A DNA stretch of 64,000 bases. Source: Clavibacter sp. VKM Ac-2873. GTDB lineage: Bacteria > Actinomycetota > Actinomycetes > Actinomycetales > Microbacteriaceae. Below the pieces are notes generated by a model. The model was not told where the DNA came from. It made no database searches and saw only the letters and a program-made list of their open reading frames with translations. Location: assembly GCF_015351075.1 (NCBI RefSeq), contig NZ_JADKRS010000002.1, positions 62,001-126,000 of the forward strand. The letters are read 5' to 3'. The position numbers were made by a program, and so were the translations under genes. Below, one piece after another: positions 47,609 through 57,429 of the stretch. Numbering within the stretch: position 1 is the first letter of the stretch; each line of letters begins with the position of its first letter.

Positions 47609-49240
47609 TCAGCGGCGGCGGATGCGGCGCAGCACGGGCCCGGCGAGCTGCTGCAGCTCCGAGGAGCGCATGGCGGCCAGGGCGGCCAGGTAGACGGCCG
47701 TCATGACGGCGGCCAGGGGGATCCCGACGAGGAGCGCCTGCCCCTTCGACGCGACGCCCACGCCCTCGAACGCGCCGCCCGAGATGAGGGCGAGCAGAGC
47801 GATGCCCACGAGCGCGGCCGGCACGGCGGCGACGACGAAGCGGACGGCGCTGCGGAGGATGCGGCGCCCGTCGATGCGCCCGATGCGCCGGCGGAGGAGC
47901 ACAGCGGCCAGCACGGCCTGCCCGGTGACCGTGACGGTCTGCAGCACCGCGAGGCCGACGCCGATCCGCTCGACGGGCTGCTGCGAGATGACGAGCGCGC
48001 CGGCGATGAACAGCACGACCTGCGCGCTCTGGATGAGGAACGGCGTGCGCGTGTCCGAGAGGGCGTAGAAGGCGCGCTGCAGCACGAACAGGGTGCTGAA
48101 CGCTGGCAGGCCGAGGATGAACGCGATGAGGACGTCGCCGTAGCCGCGGACCTCGCCGATGTCGCCCGAGACCATCACGCGCGCCACCGGTCCGGCCAGC
48201 ACGGCGATGAGCGCGGTGGAGAGCACGGTCATGAGGCCGACGAGCCGGACGGCCGAGGAGAGATCGGCGCGCATGCTGTCGTGATCCCCTTCGCCCGCGT
48301 GCGTGCTCATCCGCGTGAAGTAGGCGGTGGCGATGGAGACCGCGAAGATCGAGTGCGGCAGCATGAAGAAGAGCCACGCGTTGAGCAGGATCGTGCTCGA
48401 CGGGCTGTCCGAGGTGGCCGCGATGTTCGCCACGTTCGACTGCGCGATGCCGGCCAGCTGCGTGACGACGAGCATGCCGAAGGTCCACCCGGCGAGGCGA
48501 CCCGCGGTGCCGAGGCCGACACCGCGCCACGCGAAGTCGAAGCGGAACCGCAGGCCCACGCGCCGCCAGAAGACGAAGAGGATGAGCGCCTGGGCCACGA
48601 CGCCGAGGGTCGCGGATCCGGCCAGCACGACGATCTTGTCGATGCTCCAGTCGTCGACCGGACGGCTGCCGGAGCCGAACATGGCCTGGAACACCAGGAG
48701 GCCGGCGATGGCGACCACGTTGTTGAGGACCGGCGCCCACGTGAACGGCCCGAAGGACCCCCGGGCGTTCAGCACCTCGCCGAGCACCGCGTAGAGCCCG
48801 TAGAAGAGGATCTGCGGCAGGCACCAGTAGGCGAACGCGACGACGAGCGCGAACACGTCCGGCGGCAGGGTGGCGGCGTAGAGGCGCGAGACGACCGGGG
48901 CGCCGACGGTCGCGAGGATCGTGACGCCGCCGAGCACGACGATCGCGATGGTGACGAGCTTGTTGATGTAGCCGGCGCCGCCGTCGGCGTGCTTCGCGGC
49001 CCGCACGACCTGCGGCACCAGCACGGCGTTGAGGACGCCGCCGGCGATGATCACGTAGATGTTGTTGGGCAGCTGGTTCGCGTTGGAGAACGCGTTGGAG
49101 CTGCCGAGGGTGGCGCCGATGGTCTGCAGCAGCACGATGGCCTTGACGAAGCCGAGGATGCGCGACACGAACGTGCCCGACGCGAGCAGGGCGGACGCGC
49201 GGCCGATGCCGCCTCCGCGCGGGGCCGGCGTGCCGGTCAT
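47609..49240 (-). CDS. murJ: lipid II flippase MurJ (MviN)
   Basis: A 543-residue MOP-superfamily transporter with about 14 transmembrane helices and the MurJ sequence LNARGSFGPFTWAPVLNNV. It flips lipid II across the membrane. It ends in a short basic cytoplasmic tail; the large C-terminal kinase/FHA-binding domain of mycobacterial MviN is absent. It follows the DUF6049 gene by 36 bases. Confidence 0.94.
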   Translation of the reverse strand: MTGTPAPRGGGIGRASALLASGTFVSRILGFVKAIVLLQTIGATLGSSNAFSNANQLPNNIYVIIAGGVLNAVLVPQVVRAAKHADGGAGYINKLVTIAIVVLGGVTILATVGAPVVSRLYAATLPPDVFALVVAFAYWCLPQILFYGLYAVLGEVLNARGSFGPFTWAPVLNNVVAIAGLLVFQAMFGSGSRPVDDWSIDKIVVLAGSATLGVVAQALILFVFWRRVGLRFRFDFAWRGVGLGTAGRLAGWTFGMLVVTQLAGIAQSNVANIAATSDSPSSTILLNAWLFFMLPHSIFAVSIATAYFTRMSTHAGEGDHDSMRADLSSAVRLVGLMTVLSTALIAVLAGPVARVMVSGDIGEVRGYGDVLIAFILGLPAFSTLFVLQRAFYALSDTRTPFLIQSAQVVLFIAGALVISQQPVERIGVGLAVLQTVTVTGQAVLAAVLLRRRIGRIDGRRILRSAVRFVVAAVPAALVGIALLALISGGAFEGVGVASKGQALLVGIPLAAVMTAVYLAALAAMRSSELQQLAGPVLRRIRRR

Positions 49241-49276
49241 GAGGCGCCCGCTCCGGGGGTGCGGGGCGCGATCCGG

Positions 49277-51568
49277 TCAGTCATCGATCTCCTCGGGCAG
49301 GCCGGCGAGCTGCCGGGCGCGGGCGCGACGGCGCTTGCGGATGCTGCGGAACAGGCCGAAGCCGAACAGGAGGGCGACGGCGGTGACGAACAGCGTGGTC
49401 ACGACGGCCTCGAACCCGGCGCGGATGAAGAGCTCGACGGGCGCGCTGTCGCCGATCTGGACGGAGCCGTCCTCGGTCGTGAGCCGCGCGGTGACGACGA
49501 TGTCGCCGTTCGAGATGGAGGTGATGGGCGGGCGGGCCGACGCGCTGCCGTGCGCGGGGACCGTGACGAGCGCGGAGTCGTCGACGCGGATCCGGCCGCT
49601 GCCCGCGATGATCGACAGGCGCACGGTGACGGGCTGGTCCAGCTCGTTGCTCACGTTGATCAGGAGGCTCGTGGTGTCGCTGATGACGGTGTTCTGGCGG
49701 GTGGTGATGGCGACCGAACCCAGCAGCGCGTCGGCCTGGGCGCTGTAACCGTCTTGGACGGTCAGCAGCCCATCCGGATCCTCGCGCCAGCGGTTCGCGA
49801 GCGTGGCGAGGAGGAGCATCCGCTGCTGGCCGGTGATGAGCTCGGGACGCTCGACCGCCTTCGTGAAGGCGTCCACCTGGGCCTCGAGCGACATCGCGTC
49901 GGCGACGCGCTGGACGCGGGTGGGATCCTCCGGGTGGTCGACGACCTGGAGGGGCACGGGCGTGGTCGCGAACGCCGCACCCAGCGCCGCCGTGTCGGTG
50001 AAGGGCAGGGCCTGGATCGCGTCGAGCAGCTGCCCCAGTCGGCCGCCGGATGCCGCCCAGCCGCGCTCCAGTCCCGCGACCACGACGTGGCCGTCGGCCG
50101 CACGCGCGTCCGCCGCCAGGGTCGCCGAGAGCTGCGCCAGCGCGATCCCGAACTCCTCGTCCGTCACCGCGGAGAGGGCGCGGTCGACGAGCGCGGAGAC
50201 CCGGGCGTCCGTCACGAGCACGGAGGTGCCGCCGATCGTCCCGGTGGCGGCCACCGCCGTGGAGCCCGTGGACCGCACGTCGCCGCTCCCGAGGATGGCG
50301 GTCGTGGTGCCGCTCGCGGCCAGGACGCCCAGGTCACCCGACGTCACGGTTCCCGCGGCGGGCCAGGAGACGCCGGAGATCGTGTAGTCCCAGGCGGTGA
50401 GGTCGGCGAGGCTCGGCACGGGAGCGAGCGCCGGTGCCGTGGGCGTGGGGCTCGGCGCGGGACCGGAGGAGGCGGTGGGCGTCTCGGTGGGGGTCGCGGT
50501 CGCGGAACCGGCGACGGACGATCCGCCGTCCGTGTCGCCCGCCGCGGGCGACTGCGTGGCCGAGGGCGTCTGGTTGGGCGTCGAGCTCGGCGCGGGGGTC
50601 GACCCCGGGGTGGCGAACCGGCTCGCCCGCACGGCGTAGGTGGCGTCCGTGGGTGCGAGGAGGGTCGCGGCGCCGGCCTGCGCCTGCACGGCGACGTCGG
50701 CGTCCGCCCAGGCCAGCGCGAACGTCTCGTTCGGCATCTCGTCGAGCCGTTGCAGCCACTCGACGGCGGATGCGGGCGCCTCGGCGCCGAGGATCCGGAT
50801 GGACGCGATGATCCTCGGGTCGATGCCCACCGCGACGGGTCGGCCGTAGACGGCGTCGAGCTGGCGCGTGAGCGTCCCCTGCGGGGACGTGTAGGTCGCG
50901 AGGGCCTGGGCGTCGACGAAGTCCGAGGCGCTCGGCGGGACGGTGAGCGGCATCACCGCCGTGACGGGCGTGGGCGCCGGATCCGCTCCCGGGCTCCAGA
51001 CGACCGCCCCGCGGCCGGTCGCGACGTCCGAGCCCCCGGCCTCGAGCTGGGCGGTGAGCCCGCGCGGGCCGAACCCGCCCCGGCTGCCCTGCAGCGCCAC
51101 GGTCGCCGACGGCACCGTGATGCCCACGTCGACCGTGCCGCCCGCGGGCACCTCCGGGGTGTCGGTGCGGCCGATGCGCGGACCGGTCCGCGTGTTCGCG
51201 TCGGTGGCCGCGGTGTCGAGCCAGCCGTCGATCTTGGCGCGGGTGTCGAGGACGGTGCGGTTGAGGTCGAGGTCGATGCGCCCGGCGGGAACGGCGGCCT
51301 CCGTCGCGTTGACCACGGAGACGGTGACGGCGAGGTCCTCGCCGGGGGTGAGGATCCCCTCGGCCGCGGGCGTGACGGTGAGCGTCACGCCGTCGGTCGC
51401 CGCGTGCGCCGGGGTCGACGGACCCGCGACCGTCCCGGCGGCGAGCGTCCCGGCGGCGACCGTGACGCACACGAGGGTGGAGATCGTGCGCCGAGCGGAT
51501 CGCCGGATCAGCCGGAGGGCTCTGTCCGTGCGGGTGGGGCCGGCGTCGTGTCGAGGCGCGGCGTGCAT
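49277..51568 (-). CDS. DUF6049 secreted membrane-anchored protein
   Basis: A 763-residue protein. A twin-basic N-terminus and signal peptide (about 25-58, cleavage after AHA) lead to a long beta-rich extracellular region. A Ser/Thr/Pro/Gly-rich linker sits near residues 320-390. A C-terminal transmembrane helix (about 722-742) is followed by a basic cytoplasmic tail ending PEEIDD. DUF6049 genes precede murJ in many actinobacteria, so a role in cell-wall assembly is likely but untested. The ATG follows a TAGAAT -10 by six bases, suggesting a leaderless mRNA. Confidence 0.88.
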   Translation of the reverse strand: MHAAPRHDAGPTRTDRALRLIRRSARRTISTLVCVTVAAGTLAAGTVAGPSTPAHAATDGVTLTVTPAAEGILTPGEDLAVTVSVVNATEAAVPAGRIDLDLNRTVLDTRAKIDGWLDTAATDANTRTGPRIGRTDTPEVPAGGTVDVGITVPSATVALQGSRGGFGPRGLTAQLEAGGSDVATGRGAVVWSPGADPAPTPVTAVMPLTVPPSASDFVDAQALATYTSPQGTLTRQLDAVYGRPVAVGIDPRIIASIRILGAEAPASAVEWLQRLDEMPNETFALAWADADVAVQAQAGAATLLAPTDATYAVRASRFATPGSTPAPSSTPNQTPSATQSPAAGDTDGGSSVAGSATATPTETPTASSGPAPSPTPTAPALAPVPSLADLTAWDYTISGVSWPAAGTVTSGDLGVLAASGTTTAILGSGDVRSTGSTAVAATGTIGGTSVLVTDARVSALVDRALSAVTDEEFGIALAQLSATLAADARAADGHVVVAGLERGWAASGGRLGQLLDAIQALPFTDTAALGAAFATTPVPLQVVDHPEDPTRVQRVADAMSLEAQVDAFTKAVERPELITGQQRMLLLATLANRWREDPDGLLTVQDGYSAQADALLGSVAITTRQNTVISDTTSLLINVSNELDQPVTVRLSIIAGSGRIRVDDSALVTVPAHGSASARPPITSISNGDIVVTARLTTEDGSVQIGDSAPVELFIRAGFEAVVTTLFVTAVALLFGFGLFRSIRKRRRARARQLAGLPEEIDD

Positions 51569-51574
51569 CTGGCG

Positions 51575-51580
51575 ATTCTA
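51575..51580 (-). promoter_or_regulatory. -10 element, leaderless DUF6049-murJ promoter
   Basis: TAGAAT on the minus strand is six bases before the DUF6049 ATG. Confidence 0.6.
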
Positions 51581-51645
51581 AATGGCTGGCCCCGCCCGCC
51601 CCGTGTGCGCTCGCCGTGGACGCGGATGCCGGTCCCCGCCCGCCG

Positions 51646-51651
51646 TAGACT
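51646..51651 (+). promoter_or_regulatory. -10 element, leaderless CCA-adding enzyme promoter
   Basis: TAGACT is eight bases before the ATG at 51660; no ribosome-binding site intervenes. It lies back to back with the DUF6049 promoter in a 91-base gap. Confidence 0.55.
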
Positions 51652-51659
51652 GTCCGACC

Positions 51660-53090
51660 ATGCACAGCGTCGCACAGGCCCTCGAGCGTCTCCGCGAGCT
51701 GGCCGCATCGCCCCCGGTCGCCGTGCTCGCCCGCGCCTTCCACGAGGCGGGTCACGAGCTCGCCCTCGTCGGCGGACCCGTCCGCGACGCCTTCCTCGGC
51801 CGTGCCGCCACCGACCTCGACCTCACCACCGACGCCCGCCCGGACCGCATCCTCGAGATCGTGAAGCCCGTCGCCGACGCCCACTGGGACATCGGCCGCG
51901 CGTTCGGCACCATCGGCGCGCGCGTGGAGGGGGAGCAGGTCGAGATCACGACGTACCGCACCGACCAGTACGACGGCGTCTCCCGGAAGCCCGAGGTCGA
52001 GTTCGGCTCCTCGCTCGAGGAGGACCTCGTGCGCCGCGACTTCACGGTCAACGCGCTCGCCGTGCGCCTGCCGCAGGTGGTGCTCGTGGACCCGTCCGGC
52101 GGCATCGACGACCTCCTCGCGCAGGTGCTCCGCACGCCCGTGGCCCCGGAGGTGTCCTTCGGCGACGACCCGCTCCGCATGATGCGCGCCGTCCGCTTCG
52201 CCTCCCAGCTCGGCTTCCGCCTCGACGACGCGGCGCTCGCCGCCATCCGCGACATGGCCCCGCGGATCCTCGACATCTCGGTCGAGCGCGTGAGCGACGA
52301 GCTCTCCAAGCTCCTGCGCACCGCCGAGCCGCGCGCCGGGCTCGACCTCCTCGTGGAGGGCGGCCTCGCGGACCACGTGCTGCCGGAGCTCCCCGCGATG
52401 AAGCTCGAGGCCGACGAGCACCACCGGCACAAGGACGTCTACCAGCACTCCCTCCAGGTGCTCGACCAGGCCATCGACCACGAGCGCTCCCGCCACCCCG
52501 ACGCGCCGCCGGACCTCGTCCTCCGCCTCGCCGCGCTCCTCCACGACATCGGCAAGCCGTCCACGCGCCGCCTCGAGCCCGGCGGCGTGGTGACCTTCCA
52601 CCACCACGACGTGGTCGGATCCAAGATGGCCAAGCGCCGCCTGCGCGCCCTCCGCTTCGACAACGACACGATCGCGTCGGTGTCCCGCCTCGTCGAGCTG
52701 CACCTCCGCTTCTTCGGCTACACCGAGGGCGGCTGGACCGACTCCGCCGTCCGCCGCTACGTGCGCGACGCCGGCCCGGAGCTCGAGCGCCTGCACATGC
52801 TCACGCGCGCCGACGTCACCACGCAGAACCGCCGCAAGGCCGACCGGCTCGGCTTCGCCTACGACGACCTCGAGGCGCGCATCGCCGAGCTCGCCGAGCA
52901 GGAGGAGATGGCGGCCGTGCGCCCGGACCTCGACGGCGAGGCGATCATGCGGATCCTCGACGTGCCGCCCGGCCCCGTCGTCGGCCGCGCCTACCGCTTC
53001 CTGCTCGAGCTGCGCCTCGACGAGGGTCCTCTCCCCGAGGAGGAGGCCGAGCGGCGCCTCGTCGCGTGGTGGGCCGCCGAGCGGGCCTGA
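51660..53090 (+). CDS. pcnA: CCA tRNA nucleotidyltransferase
   Basis: A 476-residue polymerase-beta-type nucleotidyltransferase. The catalytic carboxylates are Asp52 and Asp54 in TDLDLTT after GGPVRD. A C-terminal HD domain ([22 protein letters not shown]) follows. It adds or repairs the CCA end of tRNAs, needed here at least for tRNA-Ala, whose CCA is not encoded. Divergence from the DUF6049-murJ pair is a conserved actinobacterial arrangement. Confidence 0.94.
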   Translation: MHSVAQALERLRELAASPPVAVLARAFHEAGHELALVGGPVRDAFLGRAATDLDLTTDARPDRILEIVKPVADAHWDIGRAFGTIGARVEGEQVEITTYRTDQYDGVSRKPEVEFGSSLEEDLVRRDFTVNALAVRLPQVVLVDPSGGIDDLLAQVLRTPVAPEVSFGDDPLRMMRAVRFASQLGFRLDDAALAAIRDMAPRILDISVERVSDELSKLLRTAEPRAGLDLLVEGGLADHVLPELPAMKLEADEHHRHKDVYQHSLQVLDQAIDHERSRHPDAPPDLVLRLAALLHDIGKPSTRRLEPGGVVTFHHHDVVGSKMAKRRLRALRFDNDTIASVSRLVELHLRFFGYTEGGWTDSAVRRYVRDAGPELERLHMLTRADVTTQNRRKADRLGFAYDDLEARIAELAEQEEMAAVRPDLDGEAIMRILDVPPGPVVGRAYRFLLELRLDEGPLPEEEAERRLVAWWAAERA

Positions 53091-53137
53091 TCCGCGGCGC
53101 CGCGTCCCGCGGCCTGGTGCGACCCCTCCCCATCCGG

Positions 53138-53143
53138 TAGTCT
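53138..53143 (+). promoter_or_regulatory. probable -10 element of rpsF operon
   Basis: TAGTCT lies 111 bases before the rpsF start and predicts a leader of roughly 100 nt. Confidence 0.5.
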
Positions 53144-53202
53144 TGCGAGGTTGTCCGCCCGGCAACGGGATTCCCCTGCCCCGCGCGGACAGATGCACAT
53201 AC

Positions 53203-53250
53203 CCTCCTGTCGCAGATCGTCTGCGACCGTTCAAGTCCGAAGGAGGTGGG
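53203..53250 (+). promoter_or_regulatory. rpsF leader structure (hairpin and possible Shine-Dalgarno masking)
   Basis: A hairpin GTCGCAGA-TCG-TCTGCGAC (53209-53227) sits in the leader. CCTCCT just before it (53204-53209) is complementary to the AGGAGG ribosome-binding site at 53241-53246. Ribosomal-protein operons are often self-regulated through such leaders, and S6:S18 leader binding is known in other bacteria; the match to that motif was not tested. Confidence 0.4.
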
Positions 53251-53253
53251 TTA

Positions 53254-53718
53254 GTGACGCATCAGTACGAACTCATGGTGATCCTGGATCCCGAGATCGA
53301 TGAGCGCACCGTCGCTCCCAGTCTCGACAAGTTCCTCAACGTCATCCGCACCAGCGGGGGCACCGTCGACAACGTCGACGTCTGGGGCCGTCGTCGACTG
53401 GCGTACGAGATCAACAAGAAGAACGAGGGCATCTACGCCGTCGTCCAGCTCACCGCCACGAGCGAGGCCACGCAGGAGCTCGACCGCCAGCTCGGTCTGT
53501 CCGAGGCCGTCATGCGCACCAAGGTGCTGCGTGCCGAGGAGGCCATGGCCATGGTCGCCTCCGCCCGCAAGCTCGCCGACGAGAAGGCCGCCCGCAAGGC
53601 AGCCGCCACGTCCAAGGCCGCAGACGCCGCGCCCCAGGCGCCCGCCACGGATGCCGCTCCCGCGACGCCCGGCAAGCCGGCAGCCCAGGCTGCTTCCAGC
53701 GAGAAGACCGGGGAGTAG
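53254..53718 (+). CDS. rpsF: 30S ribosomal protein S6
   Basis: A 154-residue S6 with the ferredoxin-like fold (about 1-95: [31 protein letters not shown]). A 55-residue Ala/Pro-rich tail makes it longer than the usual 95-100 residues. GTG start with a strong AAGGAGGTGGG site. First gene of rpsF-ssb-rpsR-rplI. Confidence 0.96.
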   Translation: MTHQYELMVILDPEIDERTVAPSLDKFLNVIRTSGGTVDNVDVWGRRRLAYEINKKNEGIYAVVQLTATSEATQELDRQLGLSEAVMRTKVLRAEEAMAMVASARKLADEKAARKAAATSKAADAAPQAPATDAAPATPGKPAAQAASSEKTGE

Positions 53719-53721
53719 TCG

Positions 53722-54276
53722 ATGGCCGGCGAAACCATCATCACGGTCGTGGGCAACCTCACCAGTGATCCGGAGCTGCGGTACACGCAGAACGGGCTGG
53801 CGGTAGCCAACTTCACCATCGCCTCCACGCCGAGGTCCTTCGACCGCGCGAGCAACGACTGGAAGGACGGCGACGCCCTCTTCCTCCGTGCGAGCGTGTG
53901 GCGCGAGTTCGCCGAGCACGTGGCGTCCTCGCTCACGAAGGGCTCGCGTGTCGTCGCGACCGGCCGCCTCAAGCAGCGGTCGTACGAGACGAAGGAGGGC
54001 GAGAAGCGCACCTCCATCGAGCTCGAGGTCGACGAGATCGGCCCCTCGCTCCGCTACGCGACCGCTCAGGTCACGCGCGCGGCCGGCGGCGGCGGCAACG
54101 GCGGCGGGGGCAACTCCGGCGGCGGTGGCCGTGGCCAGTTCGGCGGCGGACAGCCCCAGCAGCAGCAGGTGGCCGAGGAGCCGTGGGGCACTCCCGCGAG
54201 CTCCGGCGGCAACTCCGGCGGCGGCGACGGCGGCTGGTCCAACCCCGGCAACTTCAACGACGAGACGCCCTTCTAG
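53722..54276 (+). CDS. ssb: single-stranded DNA-binding protein
   Basis: A 184-residue SSB. OB fold at about 1-112 ([21 protein letters not shown]), then a flexible Gly/Gln-rich linker and the acidic tip FNDETPF that recruits repair and replication proteins. It follows rpsF by three bases. Confidence 0.96.
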   Translation: MAGETIITVVGNLTSDPELRYTQNGLAVANFTIASTPRSFDRASNDWKDGDALFLRASVWREFAEHVASSLTKGSRVVATGRLKQRSYETKEGEKRTSIELEVDEIGPSLRYATAQVTRAAGGGGNGGGGNSGGGGRGQFGGGQPQQQQVAEEPWGTPASSGGNSGGGDGGWSNPGNFNDETPF

Positions 54277-54312
54277 GGCTCGTCGCACTACGTACGAAAG
54301 ACAGGAAGAATC

Positions 54313-54576
54313 ATGGCTGGAAAGAGCAGCGGCGACCGCCGCAAGCCTCTCCGCGGAGCCAAGGGCGGCAAGAACGCCGCCCCGGCGAAGTCCATCCGCG
54401 TCGGCGTCATCGACTACAAGGATGTCGCCACCCTCCGCAAGTTCATCTCCGAGCGGGGAAAGATCCGCGCTCGTCGCATCACCGGTGTCTCGGTGCAGGA
54501 GCAGCGCCTCATCGCGCGCGCAGTCAAGAACGCGCGTGAGATGGCACTTCTCCCCTACGCCGGCTCTGGCCGTTAA
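54313..54576 (+). CDS. rpsR: 30S ribosomal protein S18
   Basis: An 87-residue basic protein with the S18 core ([32 protein letters not shown]). It has no cysteine, so it is the zinc-free form of S18. In the rpsF operon, as expected, because S6 and S18 form a pair in the small subunit. Confidence 0.96.
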
Positions 54577-54587
54577 GGGGTAATGGA

Positions 54588-55040
54588 ATGTCGAAAGTGA
54601 TCCTCACGACCGAGGTCTCCGGCCTCGGTTCCCCCGGCGACGTCGTCGAGGTCAAGAACGGGTTCTCCCGCAACTACCTCGTCCCCCAGGGCTTCGCGGT
54701 CATCTGGAGCCGTGGCGGCGAGAAGCAGATCGAGCAGATCAAGGCAGCGCGTGCCGCTCGCGAGCACGCGACCATCGAGGAGGCGCAGGACCTCAAGAGC
54801 CGCCTCGAGGCCAAGATCGTCAAGCTGACCGTCAAGGCCGGCCAGGGCGGGCGCCTCTTCGGCTCCGTCAAGACGTCCGACATCGCCAAGGCGGTCGAGG
54901 AGTCCGGCATCGGCCAGGTCGACAAGCGCAAGATCGAGATCCCCAACGCCATCAAGGCCACGGGGAACCACGAGGCCACGATCCGGCTCCGTGACGACAT
55001 CGTCGCCACGATCAGCCTGCAGGTCGTCGCCGCGAAGTAA
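54588..55040 (+). CDS. rplI: 50S ribosomal protein L9
   Basis: A 150-residue L9 with the N-terminal RNA-binding motif ([22 protein letters not shown]) and the long central helix (residues about 40-75). A terminator follows 14 bases after the stop. Confidence 0.96.
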
Positions 55041-55496
55041 CGCAGCACGAGGACGATGGCGGTGGGCTCTCCGAGCCCGCCGCCATCGGCGGTTAACCAG
55101 CCGGTCAGAGGGCACTGGATCCCCACCCCCATCCACAGGCGATCCTCTAGCAGAAGAACTCTCAAGCCCTGGTGCAGACTAGTTTTCCCACATCGAGTGT
55201 GGAACTCAGGATCCCTGGTCAGAGCAGGATTACTCGACGAAATACGTGAGTAGTGCACAGGCTTGTCCCCAGGTAGTCCACACGAACCGCGGCGTTTCGC
55301 CCACTTTGTCCACACCTCCGTCCACAGGGGCATTTGGTGCCGCAGGGGGTCCGTCCATATCGTGGGGCAGCGCCCGGCGAACGGGCCGCGACGGGCCATC
55401 CAGGAGCCCGGCCGACGCCCTCTCGAGCCGTGTCGGTGGTCCGAGCTAGAACGGTCGTGCGGGCGCATCCGCCCAGCCGACCGAGGGGAGTCGCAC
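55041..55496. other. non-coding region before dnaB with DnaA-box-like sites
   Basis: No credible gene is seen. Besides the rplI terminator the gap holds TTTCCCACA (55184-55192), TGTGGAACT (55198-55206), TTGTCCCCA (55263-55271) and TTGTCCACA (55306-55314) within 130 bases in an AT-richer patch. They may bind DnaA and tie dnaB expression to initiation, or be part of a DnaA titration site. The dnaB promoter must lie here but I cannot place it. Confidence 0.45.
55055..55087 (+). terminator. rpsF operon terminator
   Basis: A 14-base stem with one G-T pair (GATGGCGGTGGGCT/AGCCCGCCGCCATC) and a five-base loop. Confidence 0.7.
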
Positions 55497-56876
55497 GTGT
55501 CCATCGCCCATCTGGGTCTCGCCGGCGAACGGGACGAGCGCGACAAGCGCGCGGGTCACGAGCGCACGCCGCCGCACGACCTCCTCGCCGAGCAGAGCGC
55601 CATCGGCGGCATGCTCCTCAGCAAGGACGCCGTGGCCGACGCGGTCGAGCAGGTGCGGGCGATCGACTTCTACATCCCCAAGCACGAGATCATCTTCGAC
55701 GCGATCCTGTCGCTGTACTCGCACGGCGAGCCGACGGACGTCATCGCGGTCACGGACGAGCTCACGAAGCTCGGCGAGCTGAGCCGCGCCGGCGGGGCCG
55801 ACTACCTGCACACGCTCACGAGCGTCGTGCCCACGGCCGCCAACGCCGGCTTCTACGCGTCCATCGTCGCCGAGAAGGCCGTGCTGCGCCGCCTGGTCGA
55901 GGCCGGCACCCGCATCGTGCAGATGGGATACGCCAGCGAGGGAGAGGTCGTCGACCTCGTCAACAACGCGCAGGCGGAGATCTACGGCGTCACGGGCGGC
56001 GTGGAGGCCGAGGACTACGTGCCGCTCACCGACGCGGTCACGGTCGCGATCGACGAGATCGAGGCCGCGAAGGGCAAGGACGGGCAGATGACCGGCGTGC
56101 CCACGGGCTTCGCCGACCTCGACGCGCTCACCAACGGACTGCACCCCGGGCAGCTCATCATCGTCGCGGCCCGCCCCGCGCTCGGCAAGTCCACGCTCGC
56201 GCTCGACTTCGCGCGGGCCGCGAGCATCAAGTACGACATGCCGTCCATCTTCTTCAGCCTCGAGATGGGGCGCAGCGAGATCGCCATGCGCCTCCTGTCC
56301 GCCGAGGCGTCCGTGCCGCTGCAGAGCATGCGCAAGGGCACCGTGGACGCGCGGGACTGGACGACCATCGCGCAGACCCGCGGCCGCATCAACGACGCTC
56401 CGCTCTACATCGACGACAGCCCGAACATGACGCTCGTGGAGATCCGGGCGAAGTGCCGTCGCCTCAAGCAGAAGGTCGGCCTCAAGCTCGTGGTCATCGA
56501 CTACCTGCAGCTCATGACGAGCGGCAAGAAGGTCGAGTCGCGCCAGCAGGAGGTCTCGGAGTTCTCGCGCGCGCTCAAGCTCATGGCGAAGGAGCTGCAG
56601 GTGCCGGTCATCGCGCTGTCGCAGCTGAACCGCGGCCCCGAGCAGCGCGCCGACAAGATGCCGGCCATCTCCGACCTCCGCGAGTCCGGCTCGCTCGAGC
56701 AGGACGCCGACATGGTCATCCTGCTGCACCGCGAGAGCGCCTACGAGAAGGACAACCCGCGCGCGGGCGAGGCCGACTTCATCGTCGCCAAGCACCGCAA
56801 CGGTCCGACGGGCACCATCACCGTCGGCTTCCACGGGCACTTCTCGCGCTTCGCGGACATGCCCGCGGGCGGGTAG
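55497..56876 (+). CDS. dnaB: replicative DNA helicase DnaB
   Basis: A 459-residue helicase with the N-terminal helical domain (DLLAEQSAIGGMLLSKDAVAD) and a RecA-fold motor with Walker A ARPALGKSTLAL, SLEMGRSEIAMRLLSAEA and LVVIDYLQLM. No intein is inserted, unlike many actinobacterial dnaB genes. The start is GTG 55497 with GAGGGGAG six bases upstream. DciA (32 kb) is its likely loader. Confidence 0.95.
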   Translation: MSIAHLGLAGERDERDKRAGHERTPPHDLLAEQSAIGGMLLSKDAVADAVEQVRAIDFYIPKHEIIFDAILSLYSHGEPTDVIAVTDELTKLGELSRAGGADYLHTLTSVVPTAANAGFYASIVAEKAVLRRLVEAGTRIVQMGYASEGEVVDLVNNAQAEIYGVTGGVEAEDYVPLTDAVTVAIDEIEAAKGKDGQMTGVPTGFADLDALTNGLHPGQLIIVAARPALGKSTLALDFARAASIKYDMPSIFFSLEMGRSEIAMRLLSAEASVPLQSMRKGTVDARDWTTIAQTRGRINDAPLYIDDSPNMTLVEIRAKCRRLKQKVGLKLVVIDYLQLMTSGKKVESRQQEVSEFSRALKLMAKELQVPVIALSQLNRGPEQRADKMPAISDLRESGSLEQDADMVILLHRESAYEKDNPRAGEADFIVAKHRNGPTGTITVGFHGHFSRFADMPAGG

Positions 56877-57002
56877 CGGGCGCGAGGATCGCACGCGGCC
56901 CACGGCGCTCCGCGCGGCGCCGGGCTGGCCGCGCGGCGCCGGGCGGGCCGCCCGGCATGACCACGGCGGCGCGCCCGCCGAGAGCCCGGGGGGGGACCGT
57001 CG

Positions 57003-57413
57003 TCAGGGCGCGAAGTAGAGGTGCGCGTGCGCCGCGCACCCGGGGTTGAAGGGGGCGCCGCACGTCGGGCAGGCATCCGTGGCCAGGTACTCGGGAACGC
57101 TCATGGTGGTGCGGCAGACACCGCAGAGCGCGGCCGGGAGGTGGTGTTCTGCGCGCGGGATCACCTGGAGCGGGTGGTCGGCGACGGCCGCGTGGCAGAG
57201 GTGGCAGGGGTACCACGCGTCGCAGCAGGGGGCGCGGAGGGCGACCACGTCGAGCGCCGAGCCGTAGTGCACGCATCGGGTCTCCGCGTCGATCGCGGGT
57301 CCGCGGACGGGGAGCGTGGACGCATCCGGGAAAGGGGCGTCCGGCTTCGCCACCGGGCTCGCCGCATCCGCGGCATGAGGCGACGCGGCCTCGTGACCTG
57401 CTGAGGGGGTCAC
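57003..57413 (-). CDS. CHY zinc-finger protein
   Basis: A 136-residue protein. After a polar N-terminal tail it carries a CHY zinc-finger core with three pairs of cysteine/histidine ligands (TRCVHY, CCDAWYPCHLCH, CGVCR, CPTCGAPFNPGC). In eukaryotes similar modules sit in ubiquitin ligases; in bacteria the function is unknown. It begins 16 bases after prfC and is probably co-transcribed. Confidence 0.8.
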   Translation of the reverse strand: MTPSAGHEAASPHAADAASPVAKPDAPFPDASTLPVRGPAIDAETRCVHYGSALDVVALRAPCCDAWYPCHLCHAAVADHPLQVIPRAEHHLPAALCGVCRTTMSVPEYLATDACPTCGAPFNPGCAAHAHLYFAP

Positions 57414-57429
57414 GCGCAGATCCGCGTGA

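Noticed and set aside
45992-53140. A 2382-codon open frame on the plus strand
   Set aside because: It lies opposite the real minus-strand genes trxA, trxB, murJ and DUF6049 and runs through part of pcnA out of frame. Composition is Arg/Gly/Ala/Asp-rich without any domain. Very high GC at third positions makes long antisense frames common here.
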